DNA of 64,000 nt from CAVVIH01 sp963748295 (GCA_963748295.1 CAVVIH010000001.1:310001-374000); one strand, 5' to 3'. Counted from the first letter of the stretch, positions 8,888-17,858 are shown. The notes: generated by a model from the sequence alone, not told the origin. Made by a program: numbers and translations.

Positions 8888-8916
8888 AATCTAAACTCTA
8901 CCGTTGCCTCTGTCAA
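8888..8916 (-). promoter_or_regulatory. sigma-70-type promoter of the pilin/chaperone/usher operon
   Basis: On the minus strand TTGACA (8916-8911) is separated by exactly 17 bases from TAGATT (8893-8888), a perfect -35 and a four-of-six -10. It sits in an AT-rich island, unusual for this GC-rich window. A leader of about 145 bases precedes the first gene. Confidence 0.6.
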
Positions 8917-9010
8917 GTGGCGGCAACCGCACACGGTCATTGGGGGTCGCGCCCACCTGGCGCCGAGCCGGGCGACTGCAAGACCGTGCAGAAATGTGCA
9001 GGAAGAGGAC

Positions 9011-9599
9011 TTACTCGCCGAGCGCCTTGGCGGCGGCGGCGAGGACGCGCGGCACCCGGAACGGCTTGGTGAGATAGCCCGACACGCCGAGGTTGACCGC
9101 TTCGATCGCGCTGGCTTCCGTCGAGTAGCCGGTGATGATGATGACCGGCAGATCGGGTCTGAGACGGCGGCCTTCGCGAATCACCGAAAGCCCGTCGACG
9201 CCCGGCATTCGCAGGTCGGTGATGAGCAGATCGTAGGGCACGATCCGCAACCGCTCGATCGCGGTCTTGCCGTCGGGCGCAAGGTCGACCTCGTACTCCG
9301 CAAGCGCGAGCGTCTTCGACAACAGATCGCGAATGCTCGGCTCGTCGTCGACGACGAGAATGCGCGCGCGGCCGCCGACCGGGGTGGACACCCGAGGCGC
9401 GGGACTGCCCGCGGTGCGACTGTTGCGCGGCCGCTGGCTTTCGAGCCACGCGTCGATGTCGCTCTTGCGGAACCGCCACTGACGGCCGACGCGAACCGCC
9501 GGGAATCTTGCCGGCCTTGATGAGCCTGTAGACGGTCCGCAGGTTCACCTGGAGGTAATCGAGTACCTCCTCGGTCGTCAGGAATCCTTCCTCGTTCAT
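9011..9599 (-). CDS. excisionase-type HTH fused to a response-regulator receiver domain, one +1 break
   Basis: The N-terminal 50 residues are a MerR/excisionase winged HTH (FLTTEEVLDYLQVNLRTVYRLIKAGKIP; after the break AVRVGRQWRFRKSDIDAWL). A short linker leads to a CheY-like receiver: ILVVDDEPSIRD, phospho-acceptor in LLITDLRMPG, IIITGYS and TKPF. DNA-binding first and receiver last is the reverse of the usual order. The break near 9505 duplicates a C (CCGGCG to CCCGGCG); corrected length is 195 residues. The kinase gene immediately upstream on the same strand is its likely partner, 13 bases away. Confidence 0.85.
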
Positions 9600-9612
9600 G
9601 TCGGAAAGAACT

Positions 9613-11601
9613 CTACATGACTTCAGCGCGCACCGGGAGCGTTATTCTGAAGAGCGCGCCGCCGCCGGGAGCGTTCTCGACCGCGATCGTGCCGCCGTGT
9701 TCCTGGACGATCCCATAGGTGATCGCCAGCCCCAGTCCGGTGCCCTGACCGACCTCTTTCGTGGTGAAGAAGGGATCGAAGATGCGCGGGAGCACGTCGG
9801 CAGCGATGCCGGTTCCCGTATCGCGCACCGTGACGACGACGTTGTCGTCGGTGGCGGTGGTCGCCAGTTCGATGCGGCCGCTTTCGCCGCGCGACGTGAT
9901 CGCGTGCTCGGCGTTGATCAGCAGGTTGAGGAACGCCTGCTGCAAGAGAAGCGGATCGCCGGCGACCGTTGGCACCGCTTCGGAGAATTCCCGGACGATG
10001 GCGATGCCGGCCCGGTCGAGCGCCACGCGGCGGCTGGCCAGCGCTCGCGAGATGACTCGATCGATGCGCAGACGGCGCCGCGTCATCCGCCTCGATCCGG
10101 TGAATACGAGCAGGTTCCTGACGATCCGGCTTGCGCGGGCGGCTTCCCTGAAGATCCGGCGCAGCTCGTTGCGCACGGGCGCTGCCGCCTCGGAATGATC
10201 GATGAGCAGCTCCAGGTGGCCCATGATGCCCTGGAGCGGATTGTTCATTTCGTGCGCGATCCCGGCGACGAACTGCCCGAGCGCCGCGAGCTTTTCCGAC
10301 TGCGTCAGCCGCGCGCGCAGCGCCTCGCGATCCGCCGTGAGCCGCGTCTGCGCGGTGATGTCCTTGGCCACCAGCACGCGCCCGACGGTCTCTTCTTCCT
10401 CGTTGACCAGCGGGCTCATCGTCACGGAGAAGGTGCCGTTGAGGCCTGGATTCTCGAACGTACGCGACGCAGCCGCGCCGTGATCCGGTTCGGGCTCGAC
10501 CGCCCATGCCGCGACGGAGTCGCCGACCACGCTCGAAAGCGTGGAGCCGACGATTTCCGTACGCGGGCGATTCAGCCGTTCGACCAGCGCATCGTTGATC
10601 TGCACGACCGTCAGATTGCGGTCGGTCACCAGCAGCAGATCGGTCAGGGAGTTGAACGTGTCTTCGAGCAGGCGGCGCTGACGCACGATCTCGTCCAGCA
10701 GCTGCACGTTTTCAATCCCGGCCGCCAGCTGACGCGCGAGATCGTGCGCGACGTCGAGCAGGTGCTCGTCGTCCACGCCCGGCGCACCGCCTTCGACGAT
10801 GAGCGTGCCGAGCGCCCGGCGCCAGACGCGCAGCGGCGCGACGAGCAGCCGGTCGACCCCGTGGCCGACCAGCTGCGGCCGGTCGAATCGCAGCCCCCGT
10901 GCCGCCGCTTCGCCGCTTTCAGCGGGCAGCCGCGGCGTCTTCTCGGGCTGCGGATCGGATGACGCGGTGAACAGCAGCTCGCGTGCGCGGCGATCGTGCA
11001 GCCACACCGAGATCCTTCGCGTGCCAAGCAGCGTGTTCGCTTCGTGCGCGACGATCTCGAGCGCCGGCGCCAGGCTCGCGGCCGAGGTCACGCCGCGGGC
11101 GAACACCAGCGACAGCTCGCGCATGCGGTGATGGAACGATCCTTCGCGGGCGAGCCTGGCCCACTCGAGCACGATGCCGAATTCCACCTCGGCGCGCGTG
11201 CCGACTTCGAGCGCTTCCGACTCGGGCACATCGGGCCGCGCGACCACGAGGATCGTCGGCCGCTTCGCGAGCTTGACAGGAATAATCAGCGCGCGCCGGC
11301 TCTCGAGCCGCGCTTCGAGCGAGGGAAGCGTCGAAAGGGTCACGACCGCGGGGCCGGCCGCCGCGATTCGCGAGAGCTCCTGCGCCTCGCTGTCCCTGAC
11401 CCATGCGGTCCCAACCCCGTCGAATCCCCGGCCCGACGACGCGATGTAGTCGTTGCTCACCGTGGACGATTCGAGCACCACCGACCGCGCAGCGCCGAGG
11501 GCGGCGAGCAGTTCCCGGTGCAGCTCGGGAAGCAGATCGGACGGGCGCGTTCCCCGCGCCATCGCACGGGCGAGCGTGGAGAACGGGGTGGTCGGGCTCA
11601 T
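9613..11601 (-). CDS. GAF/PAS hybrid sensor histidine kinase
   Basis: 662 residues with no membrane segment. GAF-like sensory regions lie at about 20-150 and 165-310, and a PAS domain with FNSLTDLLLVTDRNLTVVQIN at about 325-430. The HisKA motif is FVAGIAHEMNNPLQGIMGHL. The HATPase has N-box NLLINAEHAI, G1 DTGTGIAADVLPRIFDPF and G2 GTGLGLAITYGIV. It lies directly upstream of the HTH-receiver gene on the same strand, forming a two-component pair. The start at 11601 is the first ATG behind a plausible promoter. The signal is unknown; tandem GAF domains suggest an intracellular ligand. Confidence 0.9.
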   Translation of the reverse strand: MSPTTPFSTLARAMARGTRPSDLLPELHRELLAALGAARSVVLESSTVSNDYIASSGRGFDGVGTAWVRDSEAQELSRIAAAGPAVVTLSTLPSLEARLESRRALIIPVKLAKRPTILVVARPDVPESEALEVGTRAEVEFGIVLEWARLAREGSFHHRMRELSLVFARGVTSAASLAPALEIVAHEANTLLGTRRISVWLHDRRARELLFTASSDPQPEKTPRLPAESGEAAARGLRFDRPQLVGHGVDRLLVAPLRVWRRALGTLIVEGGAPGVDDEHLLDVAHDLARQLAAGIENVQLLDEIVRQRRLLEDTFNSLTDLLLVTDRNLTVVQINDALVERLNRPRTEIVGSTLSSVVGDSVAAWAVEPEPDHGAAASRTFENPGLNGTFSVTMSPLVNEEEETVGRVLVAKDITAQTRLTADREALRARLTQSEKLAALGQFVAGIAHEMNNPLQGIMGHLELLIDHSEAAAPVRNELRRIFREAARASRIVRNLLVFTGSRRMTRRRLRIDRVISRALASRRVALDRAGIAIVREFSEAVPTVAGDPLLLQQAFLNLLINAEHAITSRGESGRIELATTATDDNVVVTVRDTGTGIAADVLPRIFDPFFTTKEVGQGTGLGLAITYGIVQEHGGTIAVENAPGGGALFRITLPVRAEVM

Positions 11602-11618
11602 GTGTCGGGGGTGGCAGG

Positions 11619-11647
11619 ATTCTAAACTGTTGAACCCAAAAGGTAAA
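11619..11647 (-). promoter_or_regulatory. putative sigma-70-type promoter of the GAF/PAS kinase
   Basis: Minus-strand TTTACC (11647-11642), a 17-base spacer, then TAGAAT (11624-11619), four and five of six matches. The predicted transcript start is only about 11 bases from the ATG. Confidence 0.4.
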
Positions 11648-11732
11648 ATGGTCTCCGACTACGACCGCCCGACCGGCGTCTAAATGGGTGGACGACGAGG
11701 GATAAGGAAAAGTCCAGGGCGGCCCGACAGAC

Positions 11733-12368
11733 GTGACAACTGACGAAGAGCTGGTCGCCCGCTCGCGAGGGGGCGATCTCGACAGCTTCAACCAGCTGGT
11801 CTTGCGCTGGGAACGGCCGATCTATGCCTTGGCCTACCGTGTCATCGGGCGAGAGGAAGATGCCCGCGATGTCGCCCAGGAGACCTTCCTTCGAGCGTTC
11901 CGCGCGCTCGGCGGGTTCAAGGGCCAGGCGAAATTCTCTTCCTGGCTTTACCGGATAACGCTTAACCTCTGCCGAGACTGGATACGCCGGGAGCGGCGGA
12001 CGCCCGTCGCGCAACCGCCGGAAGGCATGGACCTCGTCGAGCTGGCTGGGGAATCGACCCCCACAGAGTCGGTCGAGGATCTCGTCTCGAGAAAGGAACT
12101 CGGACGCGCCGTGGCGAAGGCGATGGCGAACCTGCCCGACGAACAGCGGACCGCCATCATCCTGAAGGAGTACCACGGGCTGACGTTCCAGGAGATCGCC
12201 GAGCTGCTCGATTGTCCGTTGAGCACCGTCAAGACGCGCCTGTATCAGGGGCTCACGGTGCTCCGGCGGCAGCTCGAATCGGCCGGTGTGGAGAATACGT
12301 TTGGATCCGAACGCCCTCGCGGCGTGGTGCAGCGGTTCAGCCCGCGCGCGGACAGGCGCTCGGACTGA
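11733..12368 (+). CDS. ECF-family RNA polymerase sigma factor
   Basis: 211 residues from a GTG start. Region 2 is FNQLVLRWERPIYALAYRVI through EDARDVAQETFLRAFRAL and FSSWLYRITLNLCRDWIRR. Region 4 is NLPDEQRTAIILKEYHGLTF, with the HTH EIAELLDCPLSTVKTRLYQG. The last 25 or so residues after region 4 are unconserved. It is followed 17 bases later by a zinc-finger anti-sigma gene, the usual arrangement for an envelope- or stress-responsive ECF/anti-sigma pair. Divergent from the GAF/PAS kinase. Confidence 0.92.
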   Translation: MTTDEELVARSRGGDLDSFNQLVLRWERPIYALAYRVIGREEDARDVAQETFLRAFRALGGFKGQAKFSSWLYRITLNLCRDWIRRERRTPVAQPPEGMDLVELAGESTPTESVEDLVSRKELGRAVAKAMANLPDEQRTAIILKEYHGLTFQEIAELLDCPLSTVKTRLYQGLTVLRRQLESAGVENTFGSERPRGVVQRFSPRADRRSD

Positions 12369-12385
12369 GATACGAGGACAAGACG

Positions 12386-13150
12386 ATGTGTGACAAGGAA
12401 TTGCTCGTCAGCTATCTCTACGACGAGCTGCAGGGTCAGGAACGGCAGGCGTTCGAGGCGCACCTCGGCACGTGCAGCGCATGCAGCGACGAGGTCGAGG
12501 GGCTGCGCGGCACGCGTGCCCACCTGTCGTCGTGGGCGCCGGTCGAGCCCGATCTCAGTTTCCAGATCGTTCGCCGCAGCGAGGCGCGGCCATCGCGCCT
12601 GCACTGGGCGTCGAGCCGGGGGGCCTGGGGGCTTGCTGCCGCGGCAGTCCTCGTGCTCGGGGCCGCGGCGGGGATGGCGAACGTCGAGGTCAGATCGGGC
12701 AGCGATGGCTTCGTCGTGCGGACCGGCTGGTCGCGCGGGGCCGTGGACGCGGACGCCTCGGGCGTGCGCGCGGCGAACGCGGCCGCATCGCGGGACGAAA
12801 TGGCGGCCATGGAACGGCGTCTTGCCGGGCTCGAGACCGCGCTGGCCGCACGGCCCGAGGCGGGCGTGGTGACGACTGCCGCAACGGGCGACGCGACGCG
12901 TGCCCTGGAAGCGGAACTGTTCCAGCGCATGCGGCAGCTGCTCGCCGAGAGCGAGACGCGCACCCAGCGCGAGTTCGCCCAGCGGCTGATCGCCGGCATG
13001 AGCGAAGTACAGGCGTCACACACCAACGATCTGATCACCCTGCAGCAGACCTTGAACCAGAATCAGGGCGCGATCAACGACGAGGTGTTCAGGCAGCGCG
13101 AGGAAATGAAGAATCTGTATCGCGTCGTCGGAACGCAGTCGCAGCGCTAA
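12386..13150 (+). CDS. membrane-anchored zinc-finger anti-sigma factor
   Basis: 254 residues. The N-terminal ZAS-type zinc motif has H26-x3-C30-x2-C33 (EAHLGTCSACSDE), which in this family clamps the sigma factor in the cytoplasm. One membrane segment lies near residues 85-107 (GLAAAAVLVLGAAAG). The outer part is rich in coiled coil (MERRLAGLETAL and FQRMRQLLAESETRTQREFA), a plausible signal-receiving domain outside the membrane. A GAGGACAAG purine run precedes the ATG. Confidence 0.85.
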   Translation: MCDKELLVSYLYDELQGQERQAFEAHLGTCSACSDEVEGLRGTRAHLSSWAPVEPDLSFQIVRRSEARPSRLHWASSRGAWGLAAAAVLVLGAAAGMANVEVRSGSDGFVVRTGWSRGAVDADASGVRAANAAASRDEMAAMERRLAGLETALAARPEAGVVTTAATGDATRALEAELFQRMRQLLAESETRTQREFAQRLIAGMSEVQASHTNDLITLQQTLNQNQGAINDEVFRQREEMKNLYRVVGTQSQR

Positions 13151-13157
13151 GGTAGTC

Positions 13158-13931
13158 ATGTTTTCGATCAGAGGTGAGCACGTGTCGAAAGGAATTCTCG
13201 TTGCGCTGTCGATCGCTTTGACACCTGCGCTGGCCCAGGCGCAGCAACCCTCGCCTGAAACGCAGCCGCTGCGAAAGCAGGTGGCGCTGATGGAGGGCCT
13301 TCTCGCGCGCGCCGGGACGGTCGCCGCCGACACCATGGCGCGGCGCCTTCAAGAGCTCGAACCGGCGCTGCAGGCGTTTATCGGTCCATCGCGCGCGCGC
13401 GGATTCATCATGGAGGGTCACGGAATCTTCTTTCACGTGGAGGTTCCGGCCCTGTCCGGTACGGTGGCCTGGTCGCAGATGGTGATGCAGCGGGAGTTGC
13501 AGGTCGGCAACGCGCTCACCAACCTGAAGCGGGCGCTCTCGGACATGCCCGAGGGGCCGAGCCGTCAGCAGGCGCAGCAGGCGATGGCGATCCTCACCCG
13601 CCAGGCGGCGCCGATCAAGGCCAACGCCGACGCCGAGGTCGCGGCCGCCAACGTTGCGCCGCCGGCGAGGGACGCGCTGTGGGATCCGAACGAGGACTAC
13701 AAGCAGGAAGTGAAGCGCGAGCTGATCGACGCGATCCTCAATCACAGCCTGCCGCTGAACGTCGGACCGGATCAGTGGCTCGAGGTCGGCGCGCACATGA
13801 TGGAGACGCCCCAGACCCAGCGCGGCACGACACTGATGATCCGGGTGAAGGGCAGCGATCTCGCGATTTTTGCCGCCGATCCGGCGCGGCGTGAGGAGAT
13901 CCGCAACAAGGTCGAAGTGCGCGCGTTCTGA
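13158..13931 (+). CDS. exported protein of the ECF operon, unknown function
   Basis: 257 residues with a signal peptide ending LAQAQ. The mature part is helical at first (VALMEGLLARAGTVAADTMA), then mixed. VEVPALSGTVAWSQM and DPNEDYKQEVKRELIDAIL are distinctive strings. There are no cysteines or recognisable catalytic motif. It starts eight bases after the anti-sigma stop, so it is co-transcribed with the sigma/anti-sigma pair. It may be the periplasmic sensor or a target gene. The family is not recognised. Confidence 0.75.
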   Translation: MFSIRGEHVSKGILVALSIALTPALAQAQQPSPETQPLRKQVALMEGLLARAGTVAADTMARRLQELEPALQAFIGPSRARGFIMEGHGIFFHVEVPALSGTVAWSQMVMQRELQVGNALTNLKRALSDMPEGPSRQQAQQAMAILTRQAAPIKANADAEVAAANVAPPARDALWDPNEDYKQEVKRELIDAILNHSLPLNVGPDQWLEVGAHMMETPQTQRGTTLMIRVKGSDLAIFAADPARREEIRNKVEVRAF

Positions 13932-13945
13932 TCTACAATCCCCGG

Positions 13946-14431
13946 ATGTTCGCCCGCGCGCTTTCGGGCCTCTTGCTCCTGATGCTGGTTGCGCCAGCGT
14001 GTACCGACCAGGTCGACATCAAGCAGACCTTCAAGGTCACCGACCTCTCGGGCGGGTGGTACGACGCAGGCATCGTCGACGGCAAGAACAAGCTCGTGCC
14101 CACCGTGTCCTTCCGGGTCGAGAAGAACACCCCCGAGGAAGTCCGCCCGCTTGCGGTCAACGTTCTCTTCAAGCAGATCAAGGGCGATACGGACGCGGAG
14201 TGGGACGACGTGCTCCTGCAGCGGATCGACTTCAACGACGGTAATCGCACCGCGGTGCTGACCCTTCGCCCGGGTGCGGGCGCGACCGGCGAGCCGCCGC
14301 AGAGCAGGGCCGAGATGCTGAAGAACAGTTACTTCGTCGACATCCGCGCGGTGATCTTCGCAAAGCAGAGCTCGTCGAACTGGGTCGAGCTCGCGCGATA
14401 CGACATTCCCCGGCAGATTCTTCCGCACTAG
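13946..14431 (+). CDS. probable lipoprotein, unknown function
   Basis: 161 residues. A hydrophobic leader ends LMLVAPAC, with a lipobox-like cysteine at residue 19. The mature part is beta-rich with FKVTDLSGGWYDAGIVDGKN and VSFRVEKNTPEEVRPLAVNVLFKQ split by short loops. It starts 14 bases after the previous stop and is probably the last gene of the ECF operon. The beta-sandwich look suggests a small envelope lipoprotein. No function can be assigned. Confidence 0.7.
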   Translation: MFARALSGLLLLMLVAPACTDQVDIKQTFKVTDLSGGWYDAGIVDGKNKLVPTVSFRVEKNTPEEVRPLAVNVLFKQIKGDTDAEWDDVLLQRIDFNDGNRTAVLTLRPGAGATGEPPQSRAEMLKNSYFVDIRAVIFAKQSSSNWVELARYDIPRQILPH

Positions 14432-14443
14432 CGCCATATCAAC

Positions 14444-15869
14444 GTGGCGCCGACGCAGCACAAAGACTCAATCGCGACCGAAGCGGCTCCGGCGCTCGTA
14501 CGCCGTCTCGGCCCGTTCGACGCTGCCGCGATCATCGTGTCGAACGTGATCGGCGGGGGGATTCTCTTCACGCCGCCGCAGGTCGCCGCCAGCGTGCCGC
14601 ATCCGGTGATGTTCCTGGGAACCTGGCTGGCCGGGGGGCTGCTGGCGTTTGCCGGCGCCATGGCTTACGCGGAGCTGGCCGCGCTGCGGCCGCGCGCCGG
14701 AGGTGAATATGTGTACCTCCGGGCGGCTTACGGGCGGCTTGCCGCGTTTCTGACAGGCTGGACGTCGTTCGTGGCCGGATTCTCCGGAGCGGTGGCGGTC
14801 AGCGCGGTGATTCTCTCCGACTATCTCGGCCGCTTCCTGCCGGCGGCGAAAGACACGACGCCGCTCCTGACGATCCCGATTCCCTTCGTGCCGCTCACCG
14901 TCTCGCGGCAGTCGATCATCGCGCTCTCGGCGATCGCGATCATGTCGCTGATCCATCTGCGCGGCGTCGGCCCGGGCCGGCTCGTGACGAACGTGCTCGC
15001 CGGCCTCAAAGTGTCCGCGCTGCTGATCTTCATCGCGCTGGGGTTCTCCATCGGGGCGGGATCGACGGCGCACTTCAGTCAGAGCGCGGGTTCCGTGCTC
15101 AGGCGCCGCCTGGCTGCTCGCGCTGATTCCGGTGCTGTTCACGTACTCGGGCTGGAACGCCGCGGCCTACGTCGCGGAGGAAGTGCGCAGTCCCGAGCGC
15201 AACGTGCCGCTCGCGCTCGCGATGGGAACGCTCGCGGTGGTTGTGGTCTACTTCCTGTTGAACCTGCTCTTCCTCTACGTCCTGCCCGTCGATCAGCTGG
15301 CCGCGGTGCGCGGCAGCGTGCTCGACGTCATCGCCGATCGGCTGCTCGGCGCCCGCGCCGGCGACGTGATGGGCATCGTGTCGATCGTGAGCATCGCGGC
15401 AAGCATCAGCGCGATGGTGTTCGCCGGGCCGCGCGTGTACTACGCGATGGCGAGAGACGGACTGTTCTTCCGCGGCGCCGCGCGCATTCACCCGACGTAT
15501 CACACGCCGGCGGCATCGATCATCGCGCAGGCGGTCTGGAGCAGCCTGCTGGTGTTGTCGGGCAGCGCCCAGGCGCTGACGACCTACACGGGATTCTCGG
15601 TCGTGCTGTTCGCCGGCATCGCGGTCGCGTCGCTGTTCGTGCTGCGCGCGCGCGAGCCGCATGCACCGCGGCCGTTCAAGGCGTGGGGCTATCCGGTGGC
15701 GCCCGCGATCTTCACCATCGCCAGCGCGCTCATCGTCCTGAATGCGCTCTGGACCGACCTGTTCGTGCCGATCAGCACCGGGACGCCGTGGGGCCCCGCG
15801 GCAGCCGGGTTGATCGTCATCGGCATGGGGATTCCGATCTACCTGTTCTTCAGCCGAAGGCCAGCGTAA
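14444..15869 (+). CDS. APC-superfamily amino-acid permease, one +1 break
   Basis: Twelve-helix inner-membrane transporter of the amino acid-polyamine-cation family. The first helix carries the unwound substrate-binding motif SNVIGGGILFTPP. YAELAALRPRAGGEYVYL is the conserved helix 2-3 loop. After the break, TYSGWNAAAYVAEEVRSPER is the typical helix 6 region. The GTG start at 14444 is 12 bases after the previous stop. One base is inserted near 15098 (around CCGTGCTCAGG); corrected, the protein is 474 residues. Substrate cannot be told from sequence. Confidence 0.88.
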
Positions 15870-15876
15870 AACACAA

Positions 15877-15900
15877 CGGCCGCCACGATCGTGGCGGCCG
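15877..15900. terminator. 24-bp perfect palindrome after the permease
   Basis: CGGCCGCCACGATCGTGGCGGCCG is a perfect 12+12 palindrome starting 7 bases after the permease stop. It can act as a bidirectional terminator stem, but no T-tract follows directly. Confidence 0.5.
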
Positions 15901-15905
15901 CTGCA

Positions 15906-16004
15906 AACTCCCAAAAATACCAACTCCCAACTCCCAAAATACCAACTCCCAAGTCATCCAGTGGACCTTGGAAGAATTGGGAGTTGGGAATTGGGAGTTG
16001 GGCG
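15906..16004. repeat. heptamer-word array folded as a hairpin (word CAACTCC / TTGGGAG)
   Basis: The left half carries CCAACTC-type words at 15920-15953. The right half is exact 7-mers TTGGGAG, TTGGGAA, TTGGGAG, TTGGGCG at 15977-16004. The halves are inverted, so RNA folds into a long imperfect hairpin; a TTTTTA tract follows on the plus strand. It lies between convergent genes and ends three bases before the stop of the PEGA gene. Confidence 0.8.
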
Positions 16005-16007
16005 TTT

Positions 16008-17085
16008 TTATCGAATCTGCTTCATATCACCCTTGTAGGTGACCGTCTCGCCCGGCGTGATCAGCACGTCGAGCTGAAGCGGCTCGAAGCCGTCCGCCTT
16101 GATCTCGACCTTGTGGGTGCCGCCGTCGAGCGACAGGCGCTGGAAACTGCCGTCGAAGCTGTCCACCACGCCGACGAAGTAGCCGTCGACGAACACCTGC
16201 GCCTCGCGCGGTTTGATCTTCAGCCGGAGGTTGCCGGTGTCGTGGTAGGTCTGGCCGTAGCCGCCGGAGCTGTAGGAACCGCCAGAGCTGTATCCCGGAT
16301 ATCCGTAGCCGCCACCATAACCGCCACCGTAACCGCCGTACCAGAACGGGTCGTAATACAGGTATCCGAGGCCGAACCCGTAAGCCGATCCCCAGAATCC
16401 GTACGGGTAATAGTACGGACGATAGATGTAATGGATGTCACCGGGGATGGTTATCGGATGCGTCGGGACCAGACCGCGGTCCACCGCACTGCCGGTGACC
16501 GGACGCCCGTCACGCGGGCGGCTGTAGGCCGGTACCGCGCGGCGGCCGGGATCGCTGGCGCGATCCGATCCGGAGCTGGATGCGACTTCGCGGCTCGACG
16601 TCGATCCGCCGTTGCGCACGGACCCGTTGTCGCGCGAGGAGCCCTCGCTCGACGAACTGGAGCCGCGCGGCACCGCGCTGCGGCCGGTCGATTCGCCGCC
16701 GTTGCTGCGGCTGCCAGCCGGGCGCGACTGACCGCTGCTCGCGTGCTGCGGCGCACGGTCGAACGACCGCGTCGGCGCCATGCCGGAACCGGATGAGGAC
16801 GGCATCGATGGGCTGGAGGAGGAACCCACCGAGCCGCCGCTCATCCCACCGCCACTCGATCTGCTCGTGCTTCCGCCGGAGTCCGCGCCGCCGCCGCCGC
16901 GGCTGACCGCCGTTCCGCCGGTCGCGTTGCCGCTGCCACTGCTGCGTGAGCCCGCCGAGCCGCCCGACTCGTTCCCGCCCGACGGACGGGAACTGCCGCC
17001 GCCCTTTTCCTGCCCCGCTGCGGGAAGGGTGCTCAACGCAAAAGCCACCGCGAAAGCGCCGATGGTGAATTTGTGACGCATCATA
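16008..17085 (-). CDS. secreted Gly/Ser-rich PEGA-domain protein
   Basis: 358 residues. The signal peptide ends PAAGQ. Residues about 25-190 are low-complexity Ser/Gly/Arg. Next is a Tyr/Gly segment (IYRPYYYPYGFWGSAYGF and GGYGGGYGGGYGYPGY). A C-terminal PEGA-like beta domain follows (LRLKIKPREAQVFVDGYFVG, then GGTHKVEIKADGFEPLQ), a fold often found on outer surfaces. Tandem ATGs at 17085 and 17082 leave the exact start open. Probably surface-attached through the aromatic/glycine region; no enzymatic motif. Confidence 0.8.
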
Positions 17086-17259
17086 GAGAAGGCCCCTCGA
17101 GGCCTGCGAGATCGACGGATCTCTGAGGCTTGGGAGAGCAACGAGTCTGCCAGCCCATCACGCCCGCGAGCGCCGAAACCGCGGGCATTTTCCGCATTTT
17201 ACGCCTGTCCATCCAATTTGTCGTGTCCATTAAAGCGGGCAGAGCGCCCTTTTCAGGTG

Positions 17260-17294
17260 ACAGTCCGCAATCTGCAGCCTGCAATCAGCAATCA
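17260..17294. repeat. heptamer-word array (GCAATCN) upstream of hslV
   Basis: Four consecutive 7-mers GCAATCT, GCAGCCT, GCAATCA, GCAATCA occupy 17267-17294, preceded by a diverged copy. The array ends 36 bases before the hslV start and so lies in its promoter or leader. Confidence 0.7.
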
Positions 17295-17330
17295 AAAACC
17301 TCTATTTGATAGACTCCGAAGGAGCCTCAG

Positions 17331-17858
17331 ATGTTGCACGCGACCACAGTTCTGGCCGTCCGCCATCGCGATCAGGCGGTCATGGCGAGCGATGGCCAGG
17401 TCACCTTCGGCGACACCGTCGTCAAGCAGAATGCCCGGAAAATCAGGCGCCTCTACAACGATCGCATCCTGGCCGGGTTTGCCGGATCGGCTGCGGACTC
17501 GTTTGCCCTGTTTTCGCGGTTCGAGGCCAAGCTGGAGCAGTATCGCGGCAACCTCGAGCGCGCCGCGGTGGAGCTGGCGAAGGACTGGCGCACGGATCGG
17601 ATGCTTCGCCGGCTCGAGGCGATGCTCGTCGTGATGGATCCGAAAGCGACCTATCTCCTGTCGGGCAACGGCGATCTCATCGAGCCCGACGATGGCATCA
17701 TAGCGATTGGGTCGGGAGGCGGGTATGCGGCGGCGGCGGCGAAAGCCCTTGCGCGGCACACCGATCTCGATGCCCGGCGCATCGCCGAAGAGGCGATGAT
17801 GATTACCGCGAACATCTGCATCTACACGAACTCGTCGCTGACGATTGAGAGTCTCTAG
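17331..17858 (+). CDS. hslV: ATP-dependent protease HslVU peptidase subunit HslV
   Basis: 175 residues, normal for HslV. It forms the double-hexamer proteolytic core in the cytoplasm. The N-terminal Thr nucleophile follows a short pro-segment (MLHATTVLAVRH). Family markers are MASDGQVTFGDTVVK, ARKIRRLYNDRILAGFAGS, and GIIAIGSGGGYAAAAAKAL near the end. A GGAGCC purine run lies 6-11 bases ahead of the ATG. The unfoldase gene hslU starts six bases after the stop. Intact frame. Confidence 0.97.
   Translation: MLHATTVLAVRHRDQAVMASDGQVTFGDTVVKQNARKIRRLYNDRILAGFAGSAADSFALFSRFEAKLEQYRGNLERAAVELAKDWRTDRMLRRLEAMLVVMDPKATYLLSGNGDLIEPDDGIIAIGSGGGYAAAAAKALARHTDLDARRIAEEAMMITANICIYTNSSLTIESL

Noticed and set aside
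11630..11655. ECF autoregulatory promoter GAAC-N15-GTC ahead of the ECF operon
   Set aside because: The spacing is shorter than usual for such promoters and the elements are short, so it could be chance in this sequence.
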